Below, one piece after another: positions 1 through 12,189 of a DNA stretch of 64,000 nt. The stretch's first letter is position 1. Each line of letters begins with the position of its first letter. Both the position numbers and the translations under genes were made by a program. The notes beneath the pieces are model-generated. The model ran no database searches and was not told the DNA's origin. It saw nothing but the letters and a program-made list of their open reading frames with translations. Origin of the DNA: Castor canadensis (Eukaryota > Chordata > Mammalia > Rodentia > Castoridae); contig NC_133405.1 in NCBI RefSeq assembly GCF_047511655.1, forward strand, positions 93,409,598-93,473,597, in the 5' to 3' direction.

Positions 1-2289
1 CACGTTTATCAGCCTGGATTCCATTACTGTAATGAAGGGACTCCCACAATTTCCAGTTGTTCCTTTAGTATACCATTAATTAAATCCAAGCTAATTGTAG
101 ATTATATCATGTATCTTCCTCTTGGCTAGGAGTGGTCAGAGTCCTTGGAGCAGTTTCTTTACCTATTTATCACCTAAGAAGACTTTAGACATTTTTGTTC
201 CAATTATCCTACCCCAATGTGAAATTCGATTCCAACATGCACACTGTATAGCTAATCGCTGTGTGTATTTATGCTTTATATATAAAAAGACTAAGTATAA
301 ATCTTACTCTTTTTATTCAACACAAAGCTAATGACTAAAACATTTTAAGTTAAAAATAACGACAAATCCACGCTGAACTCCTGCATAATCACCATCCCTC
401 GCCCTGTGTCAGTTTTGTTCCTTGGCTCATTGAACAAGCACTGGAGTGTCTGGAGAAAGAGGTTGACAGAATTCCTCAGGTTGGGTTACCATGGTCCTTT
501 GGGTGAGCACTCATATGGGACCCAAATATCCCCACACAGCCCATTCTGAGAGATCTGCTCACTTACTCCTCAGCACATGCGCAGGCAAAGCATTTAGGAT
601 TGTGATTTGCACATAATGTGTGCTCTCTAAGTATTTTATTACATTATTGTTATCGCTACCAGTTCTCCAATCTTGTTTCTTCCTGGTCTCTAACCATCTG
701 GCCTGACTTAATCAGCATTGATCAGTGCCTCTAGCCAGGTTGCTTTCTGGATAAAGAGATCAAGCAGATGCACAGCCCTTAGAAGGATCTACCTTCCTTA
801 CTTCCTGTCAGGGTTACATCTGCGCTCATCTTCCACCTAGTTCCTGCTTATCATGTCATCTACAAACCATGCTCTGGCCCATTTATCAGGAGCTCACACA
901 GACCCTATGGGTGAGTTGACAGAGCAAGCCAGGAGGCAGGAGGAGGTGTTGCAGGGCCAGTGAGCCTCCTGTAATTCATGGCCATCAGGCCTTCAGGACC
1001 TGCTCCAGGCTGATGTATAAATAACCCTGCCCTTTGATGATGAAGCAGTCATTGCCTGCAAACTATCAATTCATGGATTGGATGGCACAAGCACAGATTG
1101 GGTGACCCAAGTTGCATGGTCACTTGGGGTCCCATGATTAGGCATGCAAACACTACCAGGACACAGTAATTTAACTTTGTTGGGCCAAGAGCTGTTTCTA
1201 AAAAGGAGAGTAGTTGATAAAGAGAGCATGGCTTTGCTCCAAAATACTAGAAGCTTGTGGTGTGGTGTGGTGTGTGTGTTTTGGCAGAACTACTTTCCCA
1301 GTTCCAGGTTGTGCTTTGATTCTTGCTTGTCAGAGGCTTTGTACAGTATCCCAAACTGTCAGACACTCTCAACTCATTCAGACACGTTTTGTCCACTCAG
1401 CCAACATGTGCTAGTGACTACAGTGTCCATGGCCCTGTGCTGGGCTCAGAAGTGTTCTTGTTCTCAAGACAGGGCCAGTCCAGGGAGAAAAACAGTGGGA
1501 ACACCAAGAGGAACCACAAGGAGCTGCGAGAGCCTAGATAAGCTGGTATCTGCTCTGCTGTGGATAGATGTGCTATTTATCACAGGTAGTGTGTGCTAGG
1601 AACATCTGCACAAATGCACACAGGTGCACATTTCCATCTACAGATGCAGGCATTTTATGTCTACACTGAATGATGGATATGAGTCAGAGTCAGTGTGCAT
1701 GGGCAGAAGGAGCCCTTGCCTGGGAGGTAGGAGACATGGACTAATGCCTCCCATGCACTGTTCCCGTGAGCTCTCAGTCCCTGCCTGTAAGATGTGAGCA
1801 GCATTTACTTTCCTGGACTTGTCTCTGAGTGTCACTTTAGGTGGCTGGATGAACACCCAGACCACTCCCTGGTACCCAGTAGGTGGTGCATGAGTGAGTG
1901 CTCTCACTCATCGGGTGACAGTCAATGGGAAAGTACTTTTGAACCAGGCCTAGTGTACAGTATCCATGAGCATGACTGGGGCCTGGCGTGAATGTTTGTG
2001 TGCACAGGAGGCCATGTGTCCAACTGGCTCTGAGCCGCACAGCAGGCCAGGGCCACCTCCATCCAAGAGAGCCCAGGATGATGCAGGTGGTGTCGTGAGA
2101 TGGGGTGACACCTCCAGTGGTGTTTGTTTCCATTCTGGGAAGCAGGAGGGGTGGGAATTGGATCACAGCCTACATCAAGGGAAGGCTGCCAGTCTGGAGG
2201 GAATGGAAGAGAGCCATGAGAACCAGGCTTCTGGGGCAGCATCAAGCCTAGGACACCTCCCATCTCTCCAGCTGGGGTGCTGAGGCCAG

Positions 2290-2485
2290 TCAGGAAGGCC
2301 TGGTTTTCAGTCTTGCCTCTGTCTTGTACCAGCTCTAGGATTGGGGCTGTTCTCTGCTCCCTCTGGGCCTCATTTTTCTCATTCATAAGCCTGTGGTGCA
2401 GCTATTGTGAAGATTAAATGAGGCTGCAGATGTGAAAGCAGATGGTACCCTGACTCTGCATAGGTGTCTAATAAATGACAATAAT
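2290..2485 (+). repeat. MIR-like SINE relic
   Basis: The segment has the MIR layout: a 'cctctgggcctcatttt' core, then 'gtgaagattaaatgag', and a tail resembling 'taataaatgacaataatta'. The same layout occurs more clearly at 12190-12430. It is a very old mammalian SINE with no coding role. Confidence 0.6.
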
Positions 2486-2999
2486 TACAATGAATGTTCC
2501 TCCTTATTTCCTCATTTCCCACTTATCCCAACCCCAAGCAATCCTCTAGCAAGCGATACCTGTGCTAACAAGCTCAGGCCCAAGGTCAGATGTGGGAAAT
2601 GTATCTCTCTATGTGGCCAGCACCTAGAATGTGCAGCTCGCTATGCCTGGCTTTGGGGAAGAGACTCAGGGGCTGGGAGTCAGAAATGGGCCAAATGGGA
2701 AGAGATAGATCACAGGGCTCAGTGACCTGCCTGGGAGGAGGAGAGGCTGTCCTAGAAACTTAGCTCCTGACCACCACATTCTCATACTGTTCTTATACCA
2801 TCTATAGCTCACCAACCTTTTAAACTGGGGATGTCAATGACTCTTGCCTGCTGTAGTCCAATGGTATCAGACCATGTTCCCTGGGTCCCCTGAAAACTGG
2901 CCACCTCCCTATATTGTGCTCTCATTAATTATCTGCCATTTCCTCACAGAATGTGCCATCTGCTTTTTGACAGCATTCTGACTGAAGAGAGTGTAAATC

Positions 3000-3115
3000 A
3001 GGGAGAAGAGGAATGAGTGAATGTGTGAGTAGAGGAAAGAATGGGTGAGTGAACCCTGAGTAAATGCATGAATGGAGTAGAAACGTGTGAATGAGGGAAT
3101 GACTGAGTGAGTCGA
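3000..3115 (+). repeat. Degenerate GAATGAGT-type short tandem repeat
   Basis: Loose copies of an 8-bp unit (gaatgagt, gaatgtgt, gggtgagt, gagtgagt) run through about 115 bp. The copies are imperfect, so it is an old minisatellite-like tract. Confidence 0.6.
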
Positions 3116-3714
3116 TTTGTGAAACTTTCCCTGTTTATCCCCTGAGGGTTGCAGAAGCCAAGCTGGCCAAATCCGACTTCCCCTGGAATCCCTGCTCAGA
3201 GTACGAAGAGGATGGGCAGGAGGAGGTGCAGGCTGTCTGTAGAGCTAAGCAGCATCCAGGCTGCCCGGCCTTCTTCTGGCTTCACAGCCAGGCAGGAGAC
3301 CCAGGGAGCCACCCTGCACACCTCCTCTGAGAGTTGAAGTACAGGCACAGGGAAAGTCCAGCTCGCGTGGCCACCCTCACAGGGCTCCTTGGCATTGGAA
3401 GACCTGGCTGATGTGACCCTGCTGATCACAGAGGCCGCATGATGCCCGCGGTACAGGGACAGACACACAGACTGGTTCACATCCCAGCTTGTCGCTTCCC
3501 TAGGGTGGAACCATTAGAGAAAGTATACCCACCCTGCTTCTCTTTTCCCATCTGTAAAACACAAGAGAGGCCATCTGTGGCCCGACACCATGGTGAGAAT
3601 TTTATAACACACCTCCCTCCAAACGGCTGCAGAGTGCGAACAGTGCGTGATGATTGTAAGAGTCAGCGCTATTTAGCAGCGAGGAAGAAGCAGGCATGGT
3701 TCCGAACGCATCAC

Positions 3715-3900
3715 ATGTGCTCTTATTTAATCCCTACACACACTGCCTGTGAGCTAGGAGCTGTTCTCACCACCGTGCTATGGATGAGGACGCTGAGGCT
3801 TAGAGAGACAGGGACTAACTCCTCCAGGGACACAGGGCAGCAGCAAGGACCTGGGCTCAAAGGCCATCTGAGGCTTGTAGCCTGCACTCTTAGGCCCTAA
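3715..3900 (-). repeat. MIR-like SINE relic, reverse orientation
   Basis: The plus strand reads like reversed MIR: 'cttatttaatcc', then 'gatgaggacgctgaggct' and 'gacacagggcagcagcaagg'. It lies directly left of the duplicated block that starts near 3940. Confidence 0.6.
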
Positions 3901-3939
3901 GCTAAAAATGGCAGCTCCCTCCCCCTGCTCCTTAAAGGT

Positions 3940-4640
3940 TAAAACAGAGGATAGAAGCAATCCTGTGGGGATAAAACAAAACAAAGAGCTCTGAAAGGAA
4001 GGAAGCCCAGGGAATGCATGTGAACAGGCCCCTCAGAGTATGGGGGCTCAGTTTGCCCCTAAGCTTCCTGACAGCTGGAGCAGGAAGGAGGGGTAGAGGA
4101 GCAGAATTCCCATTCCCCATTCTCTGGTAAAAAGGAGGCACAGAGACATTTCTAAAAGGACACTTGTCATGGACTGAAATTCCAGAGGAGTTGATCTTGT
4201 GGCCAGCTCAGCAAACATCCGGGACCAGAAAGCCATCAGTGATTTCATGAGATGCTAAAAGGCTTATTCACACACGTGATGCTGGAGTCAGAGGCAGGGG
4301 AGAGAAAAGACATGAAATTCTATCACAGAGGAGAGTCTTGCAGGACTGCCACTTCCCACAGTGGCAAGGGAGATGGGAGAGACCCAAGCCCCATCTGTGT
4401 GTCTGTCCCTGTCCTAACACACAGTACATTGCCTCTGTGAGAGGAGACAAAGGCTCCCGGTGGACCTGAGGACATGACAGCCCTCCAGAGAGGGTTGGGT
4501 GGGACGTGGGGCATGATGAGGTTGTGAGTGAGGGACAGACTCCCAAGGCTGGGAGCCAAGGGCAAAGCTGGGTGTGACAGAGGGTGAGGAGCAGGTGCTG
4601 GCTGCAGGGTTTGAAGTGGAGCCTGACATGGTCCCTTTGG
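3940..4640 (+). repeat. Segmental duplication, block a, left copy
   Basis: This block matches 40680-41400 in the same orientation. By eye it is about 95-97% identical over the first 500 bases and about 90% near its right end. It is not a repeat family that I recognise. It lies immediately before an ITIH6 exon in both places, which marks it as part of a duplication of the ITIH6 region with an offset of about 36.7 kb. Confidence 0.9.
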
Positions 4641-4702
4641 TTGTCCCCATCCTTGACTGAGCCTTCCATGCCACACAACCTCAATCCTCCCCACCCATAC
4701 AG

Positions 4703-4872
4703 GTGAGGCTGACCCGCCCCCATCCACCAGGATCGAGAGGGGAGAGACCTGTGCCCGAATCACCTTCTCCCCAACACTGCAAGACCAGTCCTCCTCCTCC
4801 AGCTCAGGCATCATGGCCGACTTCAGGGTCCAGTACGATGTGGTCATGGAGGACATCATCGGAGATGTGCAG
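4703..4872 (+). CDS. ITIH6: ITIH6 coding exon A (VIT to VWA linker)
   Basis: The exon encodes the stretch that joins the VIT domain to the von Willebrand A (VWA) domain of inter-alpha-trypsin-inhibitor heavy chain 6. Two leading bases finish a codon from the previous exon (Ser is likely), followed by 56 codons. These include ERGETCARITFSPTLQDQSS and, near the end, MADFRVQYDVVMEDIIGDVQ, which closely match remembered ITIH6. Acceptor 'cccatacag' and donor CAG|GTGTGG fit the borders; the exon ends in phase 0, matching the next exon. The frame is open. ITIH proteins are secreted and bind hyaluronan or matrix in better-studied members; the role of ITIH6 is poorly known. A decayed copy of this exon lies at 41837-42018. 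Confidence 0.93.
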
Positions 4873-7800
4873 GTGTGGGGGCCCAGGGAAGTGGAAAGAG
4901 CATGGGCTCCACAGTCACCCAGGCCTGGGCAAGGCTCTGGTCTGGACAAGTTGTCTATCAAGTCTTCCTTGTGATTAGTGAGAGTGACTGAACAAGGACA
5001 GATGGCCCCGCAAAGACAGGTGGCTTCACACTCACATGTACATCCCCAACATTCGGAGACATGGGATGTAGGAACTGAATCCAGGTATAATGAACCCAGC
5101 GAGTGGTGCTAGGTCACAGCCCACTCTGAAGCATCCTTTTGCAAAAGGGAGCACAGGTGTGCAGTCAGCCTCACATGCTGTCTGTAGCTCTGATACTCTC
5201 CTGTAGCCTTGGGCTTTCTTTCTGTGTCTCCTTTTCCAATCGCCCTCTGTTTCAGCTGAGCCCCTGCCTAGACAGGGAACTCGCACACTCAGAAGACAGT
5301 GCTGAGTTTCCATGGTCCTAGATGCAGTGCAGCCCAGATCAACCCTTGGCTTGAGGACGAGGATGGTGGCAGCCTGGAAAGTCTGCTCCCACCTGTCTTC
5401 CTGCCCCTCTCCTTATCCCCAGCACACAAGCCACCCCCCATAGCCTCCCACACACCACACACCTTTCTCCACAAGCACCTGAGTCCACCCCTCTCCCAGG
5501 GGGGGTATTTGCTCAGACAAGCAGCTTTCTCCCACAAGTCTTCTTCCTCCTTCTGCACTGGTCAGCATGTCTCTACCTTAATCCCTGCTCAAACATGTCC
5601 TCTTTCGTGGCCAGACCCCACCCACAATTCCTCTCCCTGCCCTGCCTGAAAATACCTCTCTGGGTACTCCTGTCCTCTGGCACGGTTCAGTCACTCATGT
5701 GCTGACCCCTCTCCACCCAGAAGAGAGACTCTGGCTCCTTCCTGTGCTCCTTGACTCCAGGAACTCAGGAGGGAATTGGACTCAGTTCCCACGCTCCATC
5801 CCCTCTCGGTGTCTCCAGGTTCTTAACAACTCCCAGGCAGTATGTATGAATCTGTGACAGGGTATGTGGGTGTAGTGCAGAAGGGCTTCCTAAAGCAGTT
5901 GGCATTTCATGCAGTAAGGGGCAAAGGAGTAGGACATGCCTCTGAGTCTGTGCATAGGGTGAAGGGAAGGGCACGCAGGGAGAGGGAACAGCACTGCTAA
6001 GGCACAGAGGTGTGACAGTGCTTCCTCTGAATTGGGGGTGGGTGGGATGAGAGGATTTCACCCTCTCTCTCCAACTAGCAGGTGAGGGTACTCTGACAGC
6101 AAGTGGCATCACCTGGTGCTCTGCCATGGAGGGGAGGGGAGGACAGGTCAGGGATGCATAGTCTGTGGCTTCCTTCTTTACCTTTCCCACAATTGCCTGG
6201 AGGAGAAACACAGACAGAATACAGGGGATTGGGTATTAAAAACACATCTAACAGTCCCATTCACGGTGAGCTCTGACTCCTCCTGCCATCCCACCAGGAA
6301 CCTGCACTCCTGTCCCACTTCCTGTGGGACACCAAGGTCCTGCTGTCAAATGCAGTACCTTCATTTGTTCCTTCACTCAGTCAGGACTCATTGGGCCCCA
6401 GATCTGTGTCAAGGGCAGGGCTGGCTGTTGTTGGGGACACTGGAGGATATCACACAGAGGTCCTCCTCTCGTCTCTGGGTGGCACAGGCAGAGAGGATAC
6501 TGCCTGAAGGTGAGACGTGCGCTTCTGAGGACAGCACAAGGTGTGGTGGAAGCTAGAATGAGGGGGAAATGTAGTCAGGGAAGGCTCCCGAGAGGAGGTC
6601 AAGTCCGACTTGGGAATAAAGAATGCAAAGACATGGGCCATGTGAGGGGCTCTGAGGGAAGGGAAAGGCACTCTGGTTGGTGGGGAGGGAGCTACAGGAT
6701 CAGAGGGAAGGAGGCCTGGATTGGCCAGGCCCATGCAGAGAGTAAGCAGTCCCTTAAAGGCATGGAACACAGATCTGAGATTTAAAAAAAATGGTAAGGG
6801 GGAGACAGAAGGCTGTGGAGTCCTGCAGTGGCTGTGATTTGTCCCGTGGGTGACTAGGGAACCCTGAGACAGAATGACACCCTGCGGTCCTGTAGATGGA
6901 GGCTCAGCATTGGTGCAGGGCAGCAGGGATGGAAGGCCTGCAAGAAGACAGTGAAGCTGAGAAACATTAGCCTGTGTCAGAGCTTGGGTTGCTTGCTTGA
7001 AGAGGTGGACAGCAAGCAAGTGCTAGGCAAGAGATAAAGCAGCCAGAGTGAGTGACTGACAGCATGGGCACAGGAGGACTAAGGTGACACTCAGGCTTCT
7101 TGAGGACTGAATCTGGGGACTGTTGTGCCCCAGAAGAGATAAACATACAGGGCTGTGTGGCGGGGGGAAGACAATCAATGTCTCATTTGGGTGAGATGCA
7201 TGGCTGGCTTGTCAGCCCTCTAGGTGAACAGGTCAACAGTGCATAGCTCTGCTGTGGGGGAGTAAGACCAGTGGGCAGCCTGGAAGGGGCAGAGAGAGCT
7301 GGGGTCTCTCGTGGTGTCAGGTGTAGTGCAAGGGAGTGCGTGAGGTCATGCAGGCAGGGAGAGTGGAGGAGGCAAAGTGAAGGACCCAGATGTTGGCAGC
7401 ACAGAGATAGTCCAGCATTCAGCAGACCATGACTCAGGCCTCAAGGTGCCAAGTGCCACCAACTGCAAGCAACCCACTCAGCACTGCAGATCCCTGGGAG
7501 CGAGACCATTGAGTGACACATTCACAGTCGTCTTCCTGGCACACCATGACCTGACAATGTTAGTAGCACTGACATGCACAGGGCCACAACGGGGACAGAG
7601 AGAAAGAGACTGAAAGACTTCTGCAGGTATAAACTGGAGGTGGACACCATGGCAGGTGACTATCTCCTTAGCCTGGGATGCCGCGGATCGCAAAGTGGCC
7701 CACTGGAAGTGCAGGGCGATTGGGAACACAGCGTTGTGCCAGTGGAGAAGGAAGACCCAGTGCTGTGGCAGCTGCGTGCTCTGGCAGCTGTTGGGAGAGA

Positions 7801-8254
7801 TGAGGGAAGAAATGCCCAGGGCTGGGGACACCCACTGTCCATGGCGGGGCTGTGTGGTCCTCAGCGGAGGGAAGAGGCTATGGGGAGGTGAACGCCCATG
7901 GCTGGGGTGGATAGCGCCAGCATGCATGGCATACTGCTCTTCACATTTTTCCTAGCTGAGAGCGTGGGAGGAGGTGATGGCACAGAGGACTGTGCGAAGC
8001 AACTGAGCAGGGACCTGTCCCCGCAGTATGGGTTAGGAAGTGGGACCTGCCAGTAGGGATGAGGGTAGGTGGGCAGCATTTCCCCAGTGGTTCACCTAAC
8101 CTGGTCTAGCAGGCACACAGGGGATTCTGATCATGGACTGGACGATGGCAGACTGGGTGGTAGGGGCTCTGGGGAACTGTGCCAGACTGCCAGGATTATG
8201 TGGACACAGAAGCCTCACACGCACATGTGAATTAATTTGAAGGCAGGGAGTAGG

Positions 8255-8800
8255 GGCAAGAGAGCACCATGTTCTCCCATCTCCCGTTTCCCCTGGGGAA
8301 GGAAAAAGCAGTGTCTAGCCTTCTGGGCACAGGGTGCCTTGGGGCAGAGAAGAAGATGACCTGGTTTTCCAGGACAGAGCCATTGCTGGAGGCTTCGGGC
8401 TTCAGGCTTCAGGCTTCAGAGGACCCCAGAGCCTCAGCTAGCCTAGCATCTCTTGGGCTGAACTGACACAGGTCCTGAGGGGCCTCCCAGCCCCCTCCCC
8501 TTCCCTCAGCTGGCCCAGCCCCCAGGCTCTGCAGAGGGAGAGGTGGAGTGGGGGCAGGGGGCCAGCAGCCAATCACATCCAGGACAGCCCCAGGCATCTG
8601 TACCTGGTGCAACCAATCCCCTCTGAACAGACTGCTCCATTGGCCTCTGCTGCCTCCTCCCCTCCTTGCTCTGCCCAGCAACAGCAGAAAGGAGGCTTTA
8701 GGGGGAGAGGGAGGCCCTGCAAACTCCCAGCCCTTGGCAGCAAGGAGCTGGGCCCCAGGCTCACTCTATTGAGGGAGGTTAAAACAATACTTACAGTTCC
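8255..8800 (+). repeat. Segmental duplication, block c, left copy
   Basis: The block matches 44265-44790 in the same orientation, about 85-88% by eye. A short array of a 7-8 bp unit (ggcttcag-like, 8391-8420) is present here but absent from the other copy, so it expanded or was lost after the duplication. Confidence 0.88.
8440..8745. promoter_or_regulatory. Possible CCAAT-rich regulatory element inside ITIH6 intron
   Basis: The segment carries CCAAT in 'agccaatcac' and 'caaccaatcc' and an inverted copy in 'ccattggcct', within about 80 bases, plus G-rich tracts such as 'gtgggggcaggggg'. The two direct CCAAT motifs are kept in the duplicate at 44420-44710, although the neighbouring duplicated exon has decayed much further. 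CCAAT boxes bind NF-Y in many promoters. No TATA box or first exon can be assigned, so the role is inference. Confidence 0.3.
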
Positions 8801-9152
8801 TGGAGTCCAGGCAAATGTCCCTGGGGACCCTCAAGACTGTGCAAGTCTAGCTCTCTCACGGACAGGAACTCACATATTATACAGAGATCCTGATCCTTGG
8901 CGCCCTGGGCCACAAGCCAGTCCTTTTCACTCCACAGCTCTGGGCAAGGCCTGGGATGAAGGTCTGAACAGCCAGCGAGGCACGGTTGTGGTGGGAGAGG
9001 CAGACATGGAGCACACAACTGCACACAGGCCCATTTAACTAGCAACAGCCAGAGGTCCTTGGAAGGAAAGAGAAGGTGTTGTGCAGGAGACTCAGAGGGG
9101 CCTGGTTTAGAGCGGGTCTCACACTTCACGGTTTCCCTTCTTTTTTGTCCAG

Positions 9153-9269
9153 ATTTATGGTGGCTATTTTGTTCATTACTTTGCCCCCAGAGGCCTCCAG
9201 CCTGTGGAGAAGAATGTGGTGTTTGTTATTGATGTGAGCGGCTCCATGTTTGGTACCAAGATGAAGCAG
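9153..9269 (+). CDS. ITIH6: ITIH6 coding exon B (start of VWA domain, MIDAS DxSxS)
   Basis: Thirty-nine codons, phase 0 at both ends. The exon encodes [19 protein letters not shown] and then [15 protein letters not shown]. The DVSGS is the DxSxS metal-ion-dependent adhesion site (MIDAS) of VWA domains. The motif '[13 protein letters not shown]' fits ITIH6 better than ITIH1-5. The acceptor has a strong pyrimidine run (ttcttttttgtccag) and the donor is CAG|GTAACA. Reading continues in phase from exon A and into exon C. Confidence 0.96.
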
Positions 9270-10013
9270 GTAACAAGGGCCCTGGGGACCTACCTCAGTC
9301 CTGGCATCAGAAGGACCAGGAAACAGAGAGTGCTGGCACATTGGGGCCTGGACACCAGAGATCCTTTCCCCTGTCATCCCTAGGGCCCTGGTTCCTTACA
9401 GAGCAGACCCCTGTAATCTTGGAGCCACAGAATCTGAGAAACATTGAAACATTGTCTGAAACAGCCCAGACCCTCAATCACAAAATTCCTGTGCACAGTA
9501 GGTCACGCTGCCGTGACCAATGACCCAATGAAACCTCAGGTCATGAAGACTGTGATTCTTCCTCAGACCATGGTTTTGTGAATTCTTAAACTTAAAGACC
9601 TAGAAGTATATCATAGAGTTTTAGCATGCTGGCATGATAACGTTAGAAACCATAGAATTCAGGGTCTACACATTTTAATCTTTCAGCACTTCAATCCACC
9701 GCCCTTGAGTCAGGATATTGGAGCCATGTCTCTGACATGACTTTGGCCATAGTGTCTTAATCCATGAAGTTCTGGAAGCTGCATTTCAAACCAAAACTCT
9801 CTGGGGCTCCAGAGTGACAAATTTCGGGTGTCCCGGGCGGGACACCAGAGCCTTTGAACTTTAAAGCTTTTTACAACAGAGCCTTGAGACCTGAGACTGA
9901 GCTGTGTTACCAGCCAGCCATATGTGGGAAGGAAGTGTCCCAGAGGGGCTCCTTAGTCTTCCATGTGAGGGAAGGGGACCCACCCAGTTCAAGCCCTTTC
10001 CAGTCTTCCTATT

Positions 10014-10172
10014 GTCAGAAGCACCTGTGAAGTTCTTATCCCAGGGGCCCTAGCTCACTGAAGGACTGAGCCCTCACTACAGAACTGTAGAATGCTTCCC
10101 GCCACCCCAGACATTAATAGCACAGCAGCTTAGCTCCTGAATCAGATGTGGAGGCTACAGATGAAAGAACTG
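10014..10172 (+). repeat. Intronic block repeated directly after exon D (left copy)
   Basis: The block matches 14311-14470 in the same orientation at about 80% by eye, sharing 'aggggccct', 'gaaggactgag', 'tagaatgcttcc', 'gctcctgaatca' and 'aactgtaag'. Both copies are followed sooner or later by plus-strand L1-like DNA. It may therefore be part of an unrecognised repeat family rather than a local duplication. Confidence 0.75.
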
Positions 10173-10179
10173 TAAGATA

Positions 10180-11285
10180 AAAATTGAGGCAATTTTCACC
10201 AGCAGACTTTTGTGCAAGAAGTGTTAAAAGAAGTTCTTCAGCAGGTGAAAACTGTTGTATTTCACATACGAGCCTACACGATGGAGAAGTGTTAGAGAAG
10301 GACTAAATGGAGGTAAAATAAAATTTTATTTTTCTTATTAACTGACGTAAGAGATAATAATTTGCTCAAAATAATAACAGCAATGATGTAGTCAGTGAAC
10401 GTAACTTGCGGATAAGTACTGTTATCCCTGATAACTGTTATCGGGGATGAGAGGGAAAATTTGGGAGTTGTGTCACAAGATACTATCACTACGAAGGGTG
10501 CCGTGTAGTGTTATTCGAATGTGGACCTGGAGTAGTTGTGAACTTGCATTGCAAACTCTAAGTTAACCACCAGCATTTTTCTCTAAGTGTCATGCTAAGG
10601 GAGGAGAGAACATGAGATCATAAAATGCTCAATTAAAACTAGAGGATGCAGAAAGTGAGTGGAAGGCAAATAATAAAAATAAACAAGGACAACAAGTAGA
10701 AAGCAGTTATAAATATGACAAATAGACAAATACTCACTTTAAACAAATGGTTTGGATCTACCAATTCAAAAAGAGACTGTCTTTCATGAGAAGCCCACAT
10801 TAAATATAAGGGCAAAGATAGAACAAAATTATTGGAGTAAAGAAAGTGATACCATGCAAACAGAAACCAAAAGAAACCTTGGGTAGTTATTTTACTTTCA
10901 GACAGAATAGTCTTCAGAGCAATGAAATTATTAGGGAAGCAGTGCATACTATTTTGACAGAGGGTTCGGTTTCCCAAGACTACATAGCAGTCCTTCATGC
11001 ATGAGGTAAAAACTGATGGATCTGAAAGGAAAATGGATGAACCCACAATTACAGCTGGAGACTACAGGACTCCTCTATCAGCAATCGACGGATCCAACAG
11101 GCAGAAAATCACTAAGAGATATTTGCTAGAGCAACAGGATCTAATGACATTTCTAGAATGCTTCCTCTATCACCAGGAAAATCCACATTCTTCTCAAGCT
11201 CAGACAGAACATTTAACAACAGACTGCATTTTGGGTATAAAACATACCTGGGTCAGTCAGTTTTTCATCATTCCGACAAATACCT
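10180..11285 (+). mobile_element. Old L1 relic, plus strand (endonuclease region of ORF2 at right)
   Basis: Translation of 11030-11260 gives AGDYRTPLSAIDGSNRQKI, the L1 endonuclease segment around the catalytic GDFNTPLS motif. The left part has L1/HAL1-like phrases such as 'gaagttcttcagcaggtga'. The element is truncated and full of stops. Confidence 0.7.
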
Positions 11286-11715
11286 GAGGGAAACAACTTA
11301 AGGAAAGAAGGATTTATTCTGGCTTACAGTTTTAGAGGTTATGATCTGTCTGCTGGCTCCAACTGTGTTTAGGCCTGTGGCAAGGCAGAAACATCATGGG
11401 GAAAGAGCATGGCAGAGGAAGGCCATTCACCTCATGGCAGCCAGGAAGAAAGGAGGAGACAAAGAAAGGGCAGGGGACAAGACATGCCCTTCAAAGGAAT
11501 GCCCCCAGTGACCTACTGCCTTCAACCAGGCCCCACCTTCCACTAGTCTATTCATATTTTGAGTCTGTCATCAATGGCTTAAGCCATTCTTAAGTCAGAG
11601 CCTTCATGATCTAATCATCTAGAGAAATGTCCTCTCAGACACAACCAGAGGGGTACTTTACTGACCTCCTATGAGTCTCTCAGTCCCATCTAGTGGCCAA
11701 TCAAGATTAACCATC
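11286..11715 (-). repeat. LTR-like interspersed repeat relic, reverse orientation
   Basis: It begins 'aaggaaagaaggatttatt', the reverse of a tail with an AATAAA signal, and continues with features of old MaLR-type LTRs. A related plus-strand copy may be 16975-17265. The family name is uncertain. Confidence 0.4.
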
Positions 11716-12189
11716 ACAACACCTTAGCAAATTCAAAACAGTATAAATCATACAAAGTATGCTCTCAGACCAAGTGGAATAAACTAGAAATCAGTAAGAG
11801 AAAGCTAGGTGAGGAATCTCAAAATAATTGGAGAGGAAAGATTAAACAAGATGCTTCTAATAATATAACCTGTCCTCAGATGTCGAGAGGTTCTTGCTGC
11901 TGTGTCCTCATGGGCTCTCGTGCAGAATTCTGTGCTGTTCTCAGGAAAGGCCATTCCCTAAAGCCTCAGCCCTCTCAATGGGAATGAGAGTATGGTGCTC
12001 AGCTTCTTTTTCCCGGGATGTGTGGCACATCCTGAGTCCTCTCTATGTCAAGAAAGACACGGATCCCCTCTGAAGCATCAAGGCGTCTCTCCCCAATTGA
12101 AGGTGTAGAGGAAGGTGGCTCTCAAACACCTTTCCTACGGTCTCTGAAATTCATACCTGCCTAAAGGGTTGAAGGTATAATGTTGTGAT

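Larger units (their letters stand above)
1..4702 (+). other. Non-coding DNA before first visible ITIH6 exon (presumed intron)
   Basis: No reading frame here matches the earlier ITIH6 exons (signal peptide and VIT domain), and the first visible exon begins in the middle of a codon, so this stretch is read as intron. It holds ordinary unique DNA plus MIR-like relics, a degenerate 8-bp repeat and the left block of a segmental duplication, listed separately. Some G-rich parts (about 6350-7600, beyond this entry, and 1380-1470 here) look like very old L2/MIR-class interspersed DNA but are too decayed to name. Earlier exons should lie left of the window. Confidence 0.55.
4873..9152 (+). other. ITIH6: ITIH6 intron A-B
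   Basis: This 4.28-kb intron runs from GTGTGG to the acceptor 'ttttttgtccag'. It is G+C-richer than the L1-rich right part of the window and has few young transposons. I see no coding exon in it. Its right part (8255-8800) is duplicated near 44.3-44.8 kb. Confidence 0.85.

Noticed and set aside
1144-1599. A 151-codon plus-strand frame in the leftmost DNA
   Set aside because: Chance frame with no domain and overlapping frames of similar quality; no splice or promoter support.
4048-4248. A 66-codon minus-strand frame, almost the same at 40794-40994
   Set aside because: The apparent conservation comes from the segmental duplication of nearly identical DNA; there is no codon-position bias, start context or known family, so I do not call a gene.
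4268-4961. Long antisense frames (151 and 212 codons) over ITIH6 exon A
   Set aside because: G+C-rich shadow frames opposite a real exon; their residues are low-complexity Pro/Ser-rich and match nothing.
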